Below, one piece after another: positions 12,601-23,374 of a DNA stretch of 64,000 bases. Origin of the DNA: Mesotaenium endlicherianum (Eukaryota > Streptophyta > Zygnematophyceae > Zygnematales > Mesotaeniaceae); assembly GCA_009602735.1 (NCBI GenBank), contig WELA01012483.1, positions 286,339 to 350,338 of the forward strand, read 5' to 3'. The notes under the pieces were generated by a model. That model was not told where the DNA came from. It worked only from the letters and a program-made list of their open reading frames with translations, and did no database searches. Position numbers and translations under genes: made by a program. Every line of letters begins with the position of its first letter. The first letter of the stretch is position 1.

Positions 12601-14884
12601 ATATAGGTATTGATCTGTACGTATATATAATTACGTATAACCTGGCGTCTGGGTATGAATGCACACGTATAACAAGAGAAGGGAGTGCAGAAATGCCCTG
12701 TGACGTAGCATGGTCCCTCTCAGAAGACTTGTAGGGGGGGCGTGACTCTCGCCTACCTCAGTGCCTACCTTGAGGCACCGCTTCCTCCCTTCTTGGGGCT
12801 GCTGGATCAGAACAATGGGGCACTCGGCTCGGACTGGTTTTCCGGAGTCCGTGGGGTAAGCACACCTTATGTCTGCGGGACTGGGGTGGTCCGGCAGACT
12901 ATGCATATATGAGCGTGTTATTAGAGTTATAGCCTTGAAGCTTCTGAGGGTACAAATTGTCCATCACATTTTGCGCACGTAGTGAGTGATGGGATGTCAG
13001 ATGGAGGGTCATTGGTGTGGTTGCATGCACATTTTGAGCAATCGTGGTGAGTGGAGGACACTTGGGCGTGGAATAATTGAGAGAGGGGACTGGGTGGGCC
13101 ACAAAGCCAACCACTTGCATGTATCATTGAGTGTCAGCTGAGCCTCTGTGCCATGCAACGTCCTTAGCTACCAGCGGAGTATCAAGACGTACATTGTTTG
13201 GGGCGGGGGGAGAGGAGCAAGCGCAGAACCCAGCGGGGCTGTCGCAGCAGACGGCCGACGATGACATGGCCCACAGCTCCAGCGAGCGGCTGGGCAGACG
13301 AGGAGGGGACCGGGACGGGTCTCCGGCCGCCGAGCTCGACGGAAACGGCGGCGGCAGCGGGCACGAGGCGGCCGTGAAGGACACGCTGGAGTCGGTGCGT
13401 GCGGCGGCCATGGACACGCTCATGGCCCGCCGCGCCCCCGGCGCGCGCCGCTGCTGCGTGCACATGGTGCCGCCCAGCCGCTTCTGTGCGCGCGTCAACA
13501 CACTGCAGGCCTTCGCCGACGCCAACCGCGACGTACGTAGCTATCAGCAGCCCTCCGCGCGATGTGGGCATCTCGTCCCGTCCTGTCGCGCTTCTCGCTC
13601 TCAGTCGCGCTCCAGCTTGTCAACTGCCTCAGCTCATTGTACTCCTATCCTATGCTGCCCCGCACAGGCACAGTACAATTGTGGGCAGTGTATGCATGCG
13701 TTGCTTTGGTGGTGGTGGGACTGAGGCCTGGAGGGGGAGGGGAAGAGGGAGGGGGGTGGGGGGGATGTGGGGACAGGTGGCGGGAGACGCAGTGCACCTG
13801 ACGGGGTACACTGTGAGCACGCACAACAACGTGCTGCACGAGAGTGCGCAGCTGGGTGCCAAATCCACCGTGGGCCCGCACTGCATGGTGGGCGAGGGCA
13901 CGGCCATGGGCGACAAGTGCAGCGTCAAGAAGTCGCTGGTGGGCCGCCACTGCCGCATCGGCTCCGGCGTCAAGGTGCGCTGCAAGGCCTCCCCCTCCCC
14001 CTCCTCCTCCTCCTCCTCCTCCTGCTGCTGCTGCTCCCACTTCATGCCCCGATGGCGGCGCACTTGCACCGCCAAGTGCTGGCTGTACTGCTACTGTGAG
14101 GTGGTCCCTGGCACCTGCATCGGACAGGCGTCAAGTTGTACGTTACAGAGGATGTGTGCAATCTGTCACCTTGTTCTGTTCCGTATCCGTGTGCTCTTCC
14201 CTGCCTGCCTGCCTGACTGCCTACCTGTGCCCGTTCACCCGCCCGTGTCCGGTGCAAATGGAGGAGCTGACTTGTGTCGAGTGGGATGTGGGCGGTGCAG
14301 GTCATCAATTCGGTGGTGATGGATCACGTGGTGATAGGCGACGGGTGCCTGGTGCAGAACTCCGTGCTCAGCAATGCCACGCACATGCTCAAGGACTCCA
14401 TTCTCAAAGACTGCCACGTAAGCTACTCGTCCTCGCCTTCATCCTCCTCCAGCGCACCTCCCTGCATTTGCTGGTTTTCAAGTCTGGCCTGTTCATAAAG
14501 CCTGATGATGGGTGCTGGGTCGAACGAGAGCTACTAGCTCGCACGTCAAGAACATGGCAGATAATCGATAAGCCTTTGGAGTTCTGGCATCTACAATTTA
14601 TTTTCTCACTGACAGCATGGTGGTCACGTTTTGACGCATGCGATGAACCAGGTAGAAGGTGCCGCCGTCTGCTTGTGGAAGGCCACACATGACAAAAGGG
14701 CAAGCAATTTGGGGAGTGAGCATAGTGAAACCATTGTGCTCCGCGTAGGGTCACCTTTTGTTTCTTCTTAAACTTAAAAAACCGCGTTGGGGAGGGGTGG
14801 TGCCTGGTGCAGGTGGGTGCCGGGTACTCGGTGGCGGAGCGTGCGGAGCACAAGGGCGAAGCGCTGGCTCGCAAAGACAAGTAG
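9610..14884 (+). CDS. EIF2B3: Translation initiation factor eIF2B subunit gamma
   Basis: eIF2B exchanges GDP for GTP on eIF2 in the cytosol; gamma is a catalytic-subcomplex partner of epsilon. Exons: 9610-9687, 9951-10046, 10623-10700, 10860-10940, 11108-11330, 11515-11573, 12384-12525, 13138-13532, 13777-13974, 14301-14417, 14813-14884, all in phase, about 512 residues (plant homologues about 450). The N-terminal nucleotidyltransferase-like domain reads PKALLPVGNKPLLQYSLELL. It continues through VMSGDVVTDVPL, RDFIALDPSNTDLLF and LKHDLLPYLVRTQM. The C-terminal half has FCARVNTLQAFADANRD and left-handed beta-helix repeats (STVGPHCMVGEGTAMG, KKSLVGRHCRIGSGVK, SVVMDHVVIGDGC). No W2/HEAT domain follows, which excludes epsilon. 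An acidic, Gly/Ser-rich insert of about 70 residues precedes the beta-helix. The 522-N gap lies in an intron and the phase across it is kept. The exon 8 acceptor could instead be at 13168. Confidence 0.93.
11601..12122. other. Assembly gap (522 N) in an eIF2B gamma intron
   Basis: An N run is flanked on both sides by C-rich sequence (CCCCTCCCCCCTCCC). Exons 6 and 7 of eIF2B gamma join in phase across it, so no coding sequence needs to be missing. Confidence 0.95.
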
Positions 14885-15609
14885 GTGGCAGCATGGCTTC
14901 TCTTCCATGAGGGGTCCGCCACTTCTGCACGCTCTTGATCGTAGCTGGGGATGGAGACTAGGGTCGCTCACTCACAGCATCTCTGGTACGCCATGTACCC
15001 CATTACGATCTCAGGGACTCCAACCTGGTGTGGACTAAAATTGCAGTATTCTGTATCTGGGGTAAATTTTTCCACTCAAGAGGCAATGTGTACGCAAGGC
15101 GGTGCTTCAAGCTTGTACTTGCTTGGAGGAAGGTGTTCCTGTCAACGGGCAAGGACTTCTATTTGAGGGGCGCAGAAGATCTTGCTTAGTATGCAACACA
15201 ACTCCATCTAGAATTCTTCTCTCTAGTACGGAGTTGCAGTGTGGACCAATTTTCCACATCAATTGATCCCTGTAAAAGAAATTCCATGTCACAAGAGTTG
15301 CTAGCATCTGTATTTGGTTCAGATTCTTGGCACGTCTTTGCCACCAAGCTCAGGAACGTCCAATGACGGGCATGCAGGGGGAGTGGTGTATGCCGGCTCA
15401 CAAATCAAGCCTGGTCATGAACAAAGTAGCATCGTGAAGTGCTGTAATGAAAACGAGATATGACGAGTACATGTAGGCAGCAGAAGGGTCCCCGTCTGCA
15501 CGTGGGCCCGCTTGTTGCTCCCTTTGGCCCTACCTCCACCTACAGGGCAAGCTAAAGTTGAAGGAACCATGGCTTATTATACATAGTTTCTAAAGCTGAC
15601 ACTCCACCG
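14885..15609. other. Intergenic between convergent genes
   Basis: Between the eIF2B gamma stop (14884) and the stop of the minus-strand gene (15610). Both 3' UTRs must lie here. I see no coding or structural feature. Confidence 0.5.
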
Positions 15610-17160
15610 TTAGAGCCCAAACTGCTGCAGCAGAGGGAGCATGGCAGGGTACACTTGTTGACCGAGAGTGATGATACCAGCTATGGCGACGACAGCTGAG
15701 ATGAGGGCAGCGCGACTGAAGAAGTCAGCCATGCCCTTGGAAGCTTGGAGGGCGACAGTCACCAGGCGCAGCCGGCTGCGCTTCTCCATCGTCATCAGGA
15801 ACACCAGTGGCTTGGCCGCCTGGTGCGCCAAGTAGGCCAGGATGAAGGTCTGCATGCGGCCAAGTGAGCAGTCAAGAACTCGCCATGATAACTTGGCAAG
15901 TTGGGAAGGGGGCAGGCGCTGGGTTGCGGTCTCTGCTGCTATGCTGTTTCCGTCACGTGTGACAGGCTAATCCAATCTCATCGGAAAATGCAACACATCA
16001 TGGCGCAGGTGGTGTCTACAGCGGAGAGCTAAGATTACCACTGCATTGCACTAAGAAATGCAGCATGCAGCCTGTTTGTGGGTTAACTTGCTCGACAATG
16101 CACCACATCACGTGACTGCATCTGATTTATTCCTCCAATAAGATAATGGATGACAAGACCAGAATGTAAGGACAAATTGTGTACCTGGGAGAAAGCCGGC
16201 AGCATTTTGAGAAGAGCAGAATAAACAGGTGGCGTGCTAGAAAAAGTGCACCACAGGGCATCTGCCACCTGTATGATCCCCAGGACCACTAAGCACTTTG
16301 CCAGGCCTTGCATTCGCTTCACGAGCACGTGCCAGCTGTGCCGCAGCTGCCACCCTTTCCCGATAATCCTGATACTCATCATCAGTAGCCAAATTGAACA
16401 CGGCATGGCCCTTCAAGGAACACGGAAACTGCAGCTCACGTAATCTGGACCAGAAGCAACTTAAAATTGATGGCCTCCTACGCCTGCTGGCAGGACATCA
16501 CGAGACAAACTGGGTGTAGACGAGCACCTCTTCAGCTGTCACGGAAGTATCGTAAGGGACACTTGGGCCTTCTTCATGTCCTCCTTTGCTTGTGAAAGTT
16601 GGCCCTTTGGGCACCTGTTGAGGTTGTGCCTCGTGCTGCTTCTCAGAAGGCGCTATTGCTCCTGAAGCTTTCTCATCTGTATGTAAGGTTCTTATTAACG
16701 GACTATAGAAAGAAGTGATGGAGCCCGACTGACGACCAGTGTAAATAAGCCTTTCATCATACATGCCCGCAGGACCTCTTAGTTCTCCGACATGAGGAAC
16801 CTCCGGCTCTAGCCTGCATTGCCGTGCAGATGATAGAGGCAAGAGTCGATATGTGACGCCACTGGATTTATTCTCAATGGTATAGGGGGTGTCTGCCACA
16901 ACCGTATTCTTCTGGTGGCTTACGTCTTTTGCCAGAAAACGTTGAAGGGAACCAATTCGCCATGTCCCCTCATATGAGCAACGGGAAGGAAAATCTTTGA
17001 AGAGTGGGGGAGAAGAGGTGCATTTGTTCTTAAGACCTGCCGGATGGCAAGGTGCTAAGTAAGAATGGGCAAAACTTCTCCCTGGGACAAATAACGTTCT
17101 TAGTGAGGTAGCAGAAGGCTGACTCCTGCAGACATTCGTCGCAATTTTTAACCACTTCAT
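15610..17160 (-). CDS. Unknown protein, probably mitochondrial, with C-terminal hydrophobic segments
   Basis: I do not recognise this family. The ATG at 17160 opens a 219-codon exon whose first 45 residues are rich in Arg, Ser and hydrophobics with almost no acids, typical of a mitochondrial presequence. A 57-bp intron (16445-16501) joins in phase to RELQFPCSLKGH then DEYQDYRERVAAAAQ (to about 16297). A second coding stretch, VADALWCTFSSTPPVYS (to about 16184), continues in another frame. It splices in phase to the last exon, 15849-15610, with TFILAYLAHQAAKP and hydrophobic AALISAVVAIAGIITLG. The frame change falls beside a GGGG run (about 16272-16282): a one-base assembly error or a disabling frameshift. 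The tail faintly recalls small mitochondrial membrane proteins such as the FAM210 group, but I would not assign it. Confidence 0.5.
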
Positions 17161-20100
17161 GCTGGCAAATCAGGGGTACATTCGAAAAAACTGCGTTTCA
17201 AAATCACTCCAGCTAAGTCATTTGCAATCATGAACAACGAATTTCGAGGAGCACGCTTGAAGCAGTTGCGATTTTTTAACGAGAAAACGAAGCTCGGAAA
17301 TGTCTTATGCACGTACATGAACATGTGCATAGAAATATTTTTAGTGCACCAAGAGTGCATATATCTCACATATCTCACTCGCATATCTTTTCTCCTCGAG
17401 TGCACCAAGATATATGCGAGCATGAACTTCCAAATGCGGGACAATTTTTGCCAGGGGCTTCACATGACGTAGTGCTTGCGCAATTTTTTTCGCTTATACA
17501 TCCAATTCATAAGACTGCGTGAGAACTTCGTCCGGCCTTCGCATGCACATGGAAGGCCCGCTCTGGCATGAGGTTTGAAAACCATAGCACAATACTATCC
17601 TCCCACTTCATCTTTAAAGCACAGGTGATGCCTATGTTTTCCCGACAAGGTATTGGGTGCTTCGGGTGGCTTGAGTGCATCGTGGCTCGTGGTTGTTCTC
17701 TTTGCTGCATTTACGTGGGCTTAAATGTCATGCATGGAGCTAGTGGTCTGTGCGCTTACGCTGAGGCTGTGCTCTTCAAACAGCCCTCTAATACTTATTT
17801 GGCGTGTTGAACACATGTCCAACACGTCAGGAGGCCTGTCCTAGTCCATTTTTCTTGAAGTGCACTTTTGCTGCAACGCGGAAAAGTTTTTTTCTCACAC
17901 CATGAGGTAAGGTATACAGATAAGGAGGGGCAAGGAACATTGATGAAGCGGCACCTTCTCTCATTTAGTGACAGTGACAGGTAAATTATTTGCAGGCTTC
18001 TGCTGGCAGCCATTCTCATGCCAAGTTCTGGATCATTTTGCACCTCATGGAGGGCCCCTCTGTCAAGCAGCTTCTGTTTAGGGGCTCGTATATTGCAGAA
18101 GCACTTTGTGAACAATGTGACACCCTGTGGCATCAGTGGATCTGTTAGACCCCTTCTACCTGCTCGTTTGCACATTTATATGGAATTGAACTGGACCTGA
18201 ACCTTAAACTGCGTTCTACTTTTTTTGACAGTTGCTTTGAGTACACAAGAGCCTTCCCATCGTCCTGGGGCTGCTTCTGCTTTTCAAACTTCAGGTCTAG
18301 CAGATGAGATATTGTCTTTATCCTTATCTCTTTTCTGATTTCCACTTCCACCAGCTTCCCATGATTAGGAGGCTAGACAACAGTTTTAAGCTCCACATTT
18401 TCATAGCTTTTGTCAGCAATATCCTGCTCAGTCCGTTTTCGCCAAGATAGCACATTTCGCAAAGACTTAAACGCTGATGAAGTTTCTGCTCTTTCTTGCG
18501 CTGCGCCGCCAGGCCAAGCCTGCCTGAGTTATTGGACATCCCGTACCTGCCCACATTCCCGGCCTTAATTGCCCCCGCAATATGGGAGGCCTGTCAAACT
18601 CAGCTTCTGCCCAGTGAGTGGGATGCGCTCTTCCTGTCATCTCCAAGACTCGCCAACAGGTCGTCATTGTAATCTCCTCAGTTGCCAGCTGAACGGCACC
18701 TTTTCTTTGGATCCCTGGCTGCAGCAGGGCAACTTTTGTCTATTGCCCCAGTGGATCAGTGGTTCTATGCCAGGTGATGGGCTGCTGGGTAATGCCCCTG
18801 CCTCCTGCTTCCTGCGAAGAGGTCGCTTGTGTAAGCAACAGGTGGTCCTTTCTACCTCTGGTTGATGCACCAGAAAGGGAAGGCCCCACCAGCGAGACGC
18901 CTGCACTATGCCAGGAGAGGGGTAGCGGGAGAGGGCACATTCAATCCGGGTGCCCTTCCTACCGCTGATCAATGACCAAATGCAATATTAGGAAGGTGCC
19001 AGCAGACATAGTCATTGTGGTTGCACCAGCATGTAGTGTGTGCCCAAAGTTTTAAGGATCCATATTTTTGTTGCTGTGACGTATGTACCTTGATGTTCGC
19101 CTGGAGTCAAAGCAAAGAGAGAGAGTTTATAGTGGAGGGAGATGTGTACTTGCTTGAGCTCCTGATTGGTCGCTTGCAGATTTTCCACCTCAGCGCTTGC
19201 CATCTCATTGCCCTGATGACCACAGACTGCAGGGGGACACATGAGAACCTTAAGATGGTGGATTCAGAACTTGTAGCTTGTCGGAGCTAGTTTGTTGGCC
19301 AATTGCTGAACACCGTCCTTCGGCTTCAGCCTTAGAACCTCTGGTCTGATGAGCTAGTTCTGACAATGTGCCATTATGACAGTGCCATTATGACAGTGGA
19401 AATTTAGACAGTGGTTCCAATCTTCATAGTCTTGTAAGCCTCAGCAATCCTCCAAAGCCAGCTCAACGGTTAATTGTGCACAATCTTCAATTTCCGATAG
19501 AGTTGCTCCATGTCAGCAATCATGGTTGTGCCTCATGCATGTCATAGGCAGCCTCAACGTGGCAATACTAGATTCAACAAAAGTCTTGCAGCCTTTCGCT
19601 TTTTACAGCAATGGATTGCACCTGTACTCAGAAGTAAAACACACCTGTTCACCCACCCTGTATGCATATACATGCTTTGCGTGTCCAAATCAAGCCGGTT
19701 GGTGTGGTGTGAAATCAATATGAAGTCAGCTTGATGGGTAAAATACTAAGGATACTAAGGTCCTCTTCATGTGGTTATTAATACAAAATAGACCACTCGT
19801 ACCGATCAGATGCGGACACCAATCTCCACTTCCTCTGGTCTATATTCGCACATGCTAGAGTAGGCTGTGGCAGAATTTCTTTCGCACATATGTACATGGG
19901 TGCCACCCATACAGCAAAAACACTTTTGATGGTGGATAAATATGAATGTGCAACAGGGTACGACTACTGATGCTCAACTTGTGTATAAGAAACTATACTC
20001 CAGATCTGAAGCAGGATTACTGATGGACCGACGGTCCACATCCAAATTAAGGTGACCACAAATCTGCCCTTCATAGAATTCTCAACCAACCACTCCACAG

Positions 20101-20437
20101 CACTATCAGTAGCTAGACTAGTCCCGACTAGTAAGTACCAGCCTAATAGCGTGCTTCGGACAGATAAAAAAGAAGGGTTGAAAGACAAAGCAGTCTCACA
20201 ATAAACCGTAGTACATTTTGTCCAAAAATCCAAGTGTTTTCACCAGATAGCAAGTTCAACAAAAATTGTTGACTAAGAATCCTCCAGACAGCTGTGCGCA
20301 CTGCTACAGTCAACAAATATATTTTCAACAAAATGTGCTGCTCAAGCAACAAGTCATAACCACAAATCACAGCTTGCAAACCTGCTTTCCTTATAAGTGC
20401 CGAGATGGAGGATAACTAGACATAATGAAACCACTAC
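17161..20437. other. Mostly non-coding region, with a doubtful minus-strand gene
   Basis: Apart from the possible exons listed at 17990-19530, I see no conserved coding sequence. The stretch 17161-17800 is AT-rich with only overlapping short ORFs. The stretch 19540-20437 holds the 3' flank of the RING gene and AT-rich spacer. Confidence 0.4.
17990..19530 (-). pseudogene. Possible multi-exon coiled-coil gene or its relic
   Basis: On the minus strand several short protein-like segments are bounded by plausible splice signals. MIADMEQLYRKLKI starts at about 19523, and IAEAYKTMKIGTT is near 19430. RLKPKDGVQQLANKLAPTSY is near 19290-19340. EVENLQATNQELKQ, following a good CCCCCTGCAG acceptor, is near 19150-19190, and WRKRTEQDIADKSYENVELK is near 18400-18450. 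VEIRKEIRIKTISHLLDLKF is near 18290-18350, and LLDRGALHEVQNDPELGMR is near 18005-18060. They are charged and helical, as in coiled coils. I could not chain them in phase, and in-frame stops intervene, so a decayed gene is as likely as a live one. No family assigned. Confidence 0.3.
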
Positions 20438-23374
20438 TTAGGCCGAACTTAAAACAACTATCTCTTCTATAGTATTTCTGCACATGGGACAATACGGACT
20501 ACTGCTGCCATGTATTGTCTGAAGGCAAGTTTCACATCTGCAGCACATCAGCAGGAGGATGGTTAATTTGACTCCTAATCTGACATTCCGCAGGACACTG
20601 ACCAAATAGCATGACAACTGCAAAGAGGCCCACCGCACTGAGAGGAGAAAAACAAATGCTCACATCACTGAAAGCAACTGTCAAATATGTAGGAGGGGGC
20701 AGATATGCTTACGTAGAGAGATGGCCACAAGGGAGAGCAACAGCTGTCCGAGGGTTTTCAAAACAAATACAGCAGTGATGTTCCGCTGCTTCAGAACCAA
20801 TTGTTGCTGCGTCAGCAGGATCAGCAGGTGCAGGAGCAAGATTCTGTCCTAGAGATGGACCATATGTGGCACTAAAACGTGGAGTATATTCCACCGTACT
20901 TGACGGCGCTCCATAGTGGTTGTTAGACTTGAAAGTAACTTCATCTACCCCCTTGAGCCATGGAAATATATCAACAGCATCAGAAAAGCTCTGATTGACT
21001 GGAGGGTTATATATATTGGATCTACTTATAAGAGATTGACTGAACTGGCTGACATGGTTGCCGCCTGCTTGTGACTGGGATTGATTTGAGTAATTAGAAT
21101 AACTTCCTTGTAGATTTGATGGTGCAGCTGCCTGATACTTTGACCTGAAGTCTTGCAGTGCAAGATTATCAAGCTCCCCCAGCCTCTGCTCCAGACCCTT
21201 CTCATATAAATCTACCCCCGCCTCATTGAGAGCCAAGGGCGGATGCCCTGCTCTATTGTGCATTTTAGCAAGTACCATAGCTGCTTTTCTTTCATTATCA
21301 GCAATGCTTCTCCTCCTCTCCTCCTCTGCTCTTCTCTCTTTCTCTTCTGTTGCTTTCTTCCGTCTCTCAATCTCCTCTTGCTGTTCGATCACCTCAACTG
21401 CTTCCCTCACAGCCTGCCACTCCAGCTCCATGCGCCTCCTCTCAAGAGCCTTCTCATACTCCGCCTCAGCTTGCCTGGCCCTCTCCTTTGCCAGCTTCTC
21501 TTCTTCCAATTTCCTAGATTCTTCGGCAGAATGACTTTCTTCTTTGCTTTTATGTGCAACCACCTCAGTCCTAATTCCTCTTCCCCCCTTCTCGAGTCTC
21601 ATCTTAGGCCTCCTCTGAAGGCCTTTTTGAAATATCTCATCCTTGCTTTGACGATCCTGCGACAAGTCACTTTTCTGCTTTGGTCCACTGCCGTCATGCA
21701 GTGTCCGTGCAGATGCTGCAGCAACCAGAACCTTGTTTGCTCTCACGCAGCCTAATTGCCCATCGTCAACTACGTTCTCTTCAGATGAACGTGCATCTTC
21801 AAATGACATGGTTGCTTTCTGCTTGACTATGCCTTGAGGTTTTTCAAAAGACCCAGCCCTGTTTGCCGTGCTCGGCAACCCCGTCTGCTTCCCCTTCCCC
21901 TTTTGGCGCTGGATCTTTGTTTCACCTCCGAGCTCCTTCTGCCACACCCACACTTCCAATGATAATATCTAAGTAAGCCTCCTAAGCATCCTGGCACCAA
22001 CTCATTTGCCCAACTAATTCTTCACTCCCGGTAAGTGGCAAGCACCAAGTTTGCAGCCATACAAAACAAAATCTTACCATGAAAAGGCACGCCTAGATTC
22101 GAAGCAAGAGATATAAGAGAGATATGCATAGGTGAAGAATGTAGAGACAAAGATATGTCAGGGTCGAAGAGTCGAGACTCGTGCGCACCGCAAGCTTTTC
22201 TGTCACAACAGCAAGGTCCTGCTTCACAAGTTTATCTCCAGGCATCAACTGTGCAGCCTGTGCCAAATCGTTGTGAGCCTTGAGCAGGTCACCTTGATGC
22301 AGGTAGCTCACTCCTCTGTGGTGATATGCCTGCACAAAAAGGACACTTGCCTTACACATGACGAACACTCTGCCCTTGTAATGAATTTCCCTCCATTATC
22401 CCCCCCACATACACATGCACTTTCCTTTACATAACCTTTAATATACTGCCATCACTTTCTAGTGTATATACCATGCGACTGGTGTTTATATAAAATAAGA
22501 GGAGCTGCAGCCATATATCAATCATATATACAAAATTATGCTCTCCTGATGCATTTGGGAGCTGTACAAGAACAAATTGTTCATACCGGGCCTGTGCACT
22601 TGCTGTCGCCTCCCAGTAGGATGGCTTCATCGCATGTATTAAGCACCTCCTTGTACATCTTAAGCTTAAGCTGCATGCTTGCAACACTACTAAGTACTGA
22701 GGTGCCAAGTGCAGTAGCTTCCTCAACTTTAGAGCCAAAACCCAGCTTGCGCAAGCAGAGTAGAATGTGCTGCACATTGCAAAATCTTTGGCCAACCCTT
22801 CAATAAGAGAAAATCACAGTGACCAGAATAATACACACAGCTAGAGGGACCTCAGGACGAGGAAGACTGAACAATCCATCTAAGAAGATGCCAAATATGT
22901 GATGGGTAAGAAAAACTGATGTCAAATAAGCATACATGCTTACCGTCCGTTCTGAGAACAGATTGCGTGCGCTATTGAGGTAGTCCTTAGCGATTGGGTA
23001 CTGCACGCAACAAGTAATTACAAAGCAAGAGTACCATATGAAAACTCTCGGGAATTTGCCTCTTATCCTCCAAAGTAGACGGCAACTTTTCAAAAAGGGA
23101 GGACACTACAAGAGGCGCTAAAAGCCATGGAGTACGTCGCAGTTTCATAAGTCAGGCATATAAAACTAGAAATGCATCTCACCTTCCCAGTTTCTAATGC
23201 CTCTCTGACCGATTCCTGCATTCTCACGGTTAAATTTAAATTTTGCTCCAGCTTTTCTAGCAATTTTAATGCTTCATCTCCTCTTTCGGCTACCTGCGGT
23301 TGATCGAACAGAAACTTTGCTTTCATGACTTGCGACGACAGCTGTGCACGCTTCACATGCCTTGGGCTTGCCAT
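20438..23374 (-). CDS. TPR/coiled-coil/RING finger protein, putative E3 ubiquitin ligase
   Basis: Minus-strand exons 23374-23183, 23000-22944, 22769-22587, 22329-22189, 21938-20713 and 20537-20438 close in phase to about 632 residues. The N-terminal 190 residues look like helical TPR units, clearest in YHHRGVSYLHQGDLLKAHND (about residue 105). A long charged helix with many Glu/Lys/Arg residues (EEEKLAKERARQAEAEYEK and following) is a coiled coil over roughly residues 320-420. It is followed by a Ser/Asn/Gln-rich linker. The C-terminus is a C3HC4 RING: CCICFENPRTAVALPCGH, then STCETC and CPMCR, split by an intron between GHLS and the second half. RING proteins of this kind recruit an E2 to TPR-bound clients; the substrate is unknown. 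Exon 3 has an alternative acceptor at 22797, but the one chosen keeps the frame. Confidence 0.82.

Noticed and set aside
9610-14884. eIF2B epsilon or ADP-glucose pyrophosphorylase instead of eIF2B gamma
   Set aside because: No C-terminal W2 domain (epsilon), and the glycine-rich catalytic signature of sugar-nucleotide pyrophosphorylases is missing; the order and length fit gamma.
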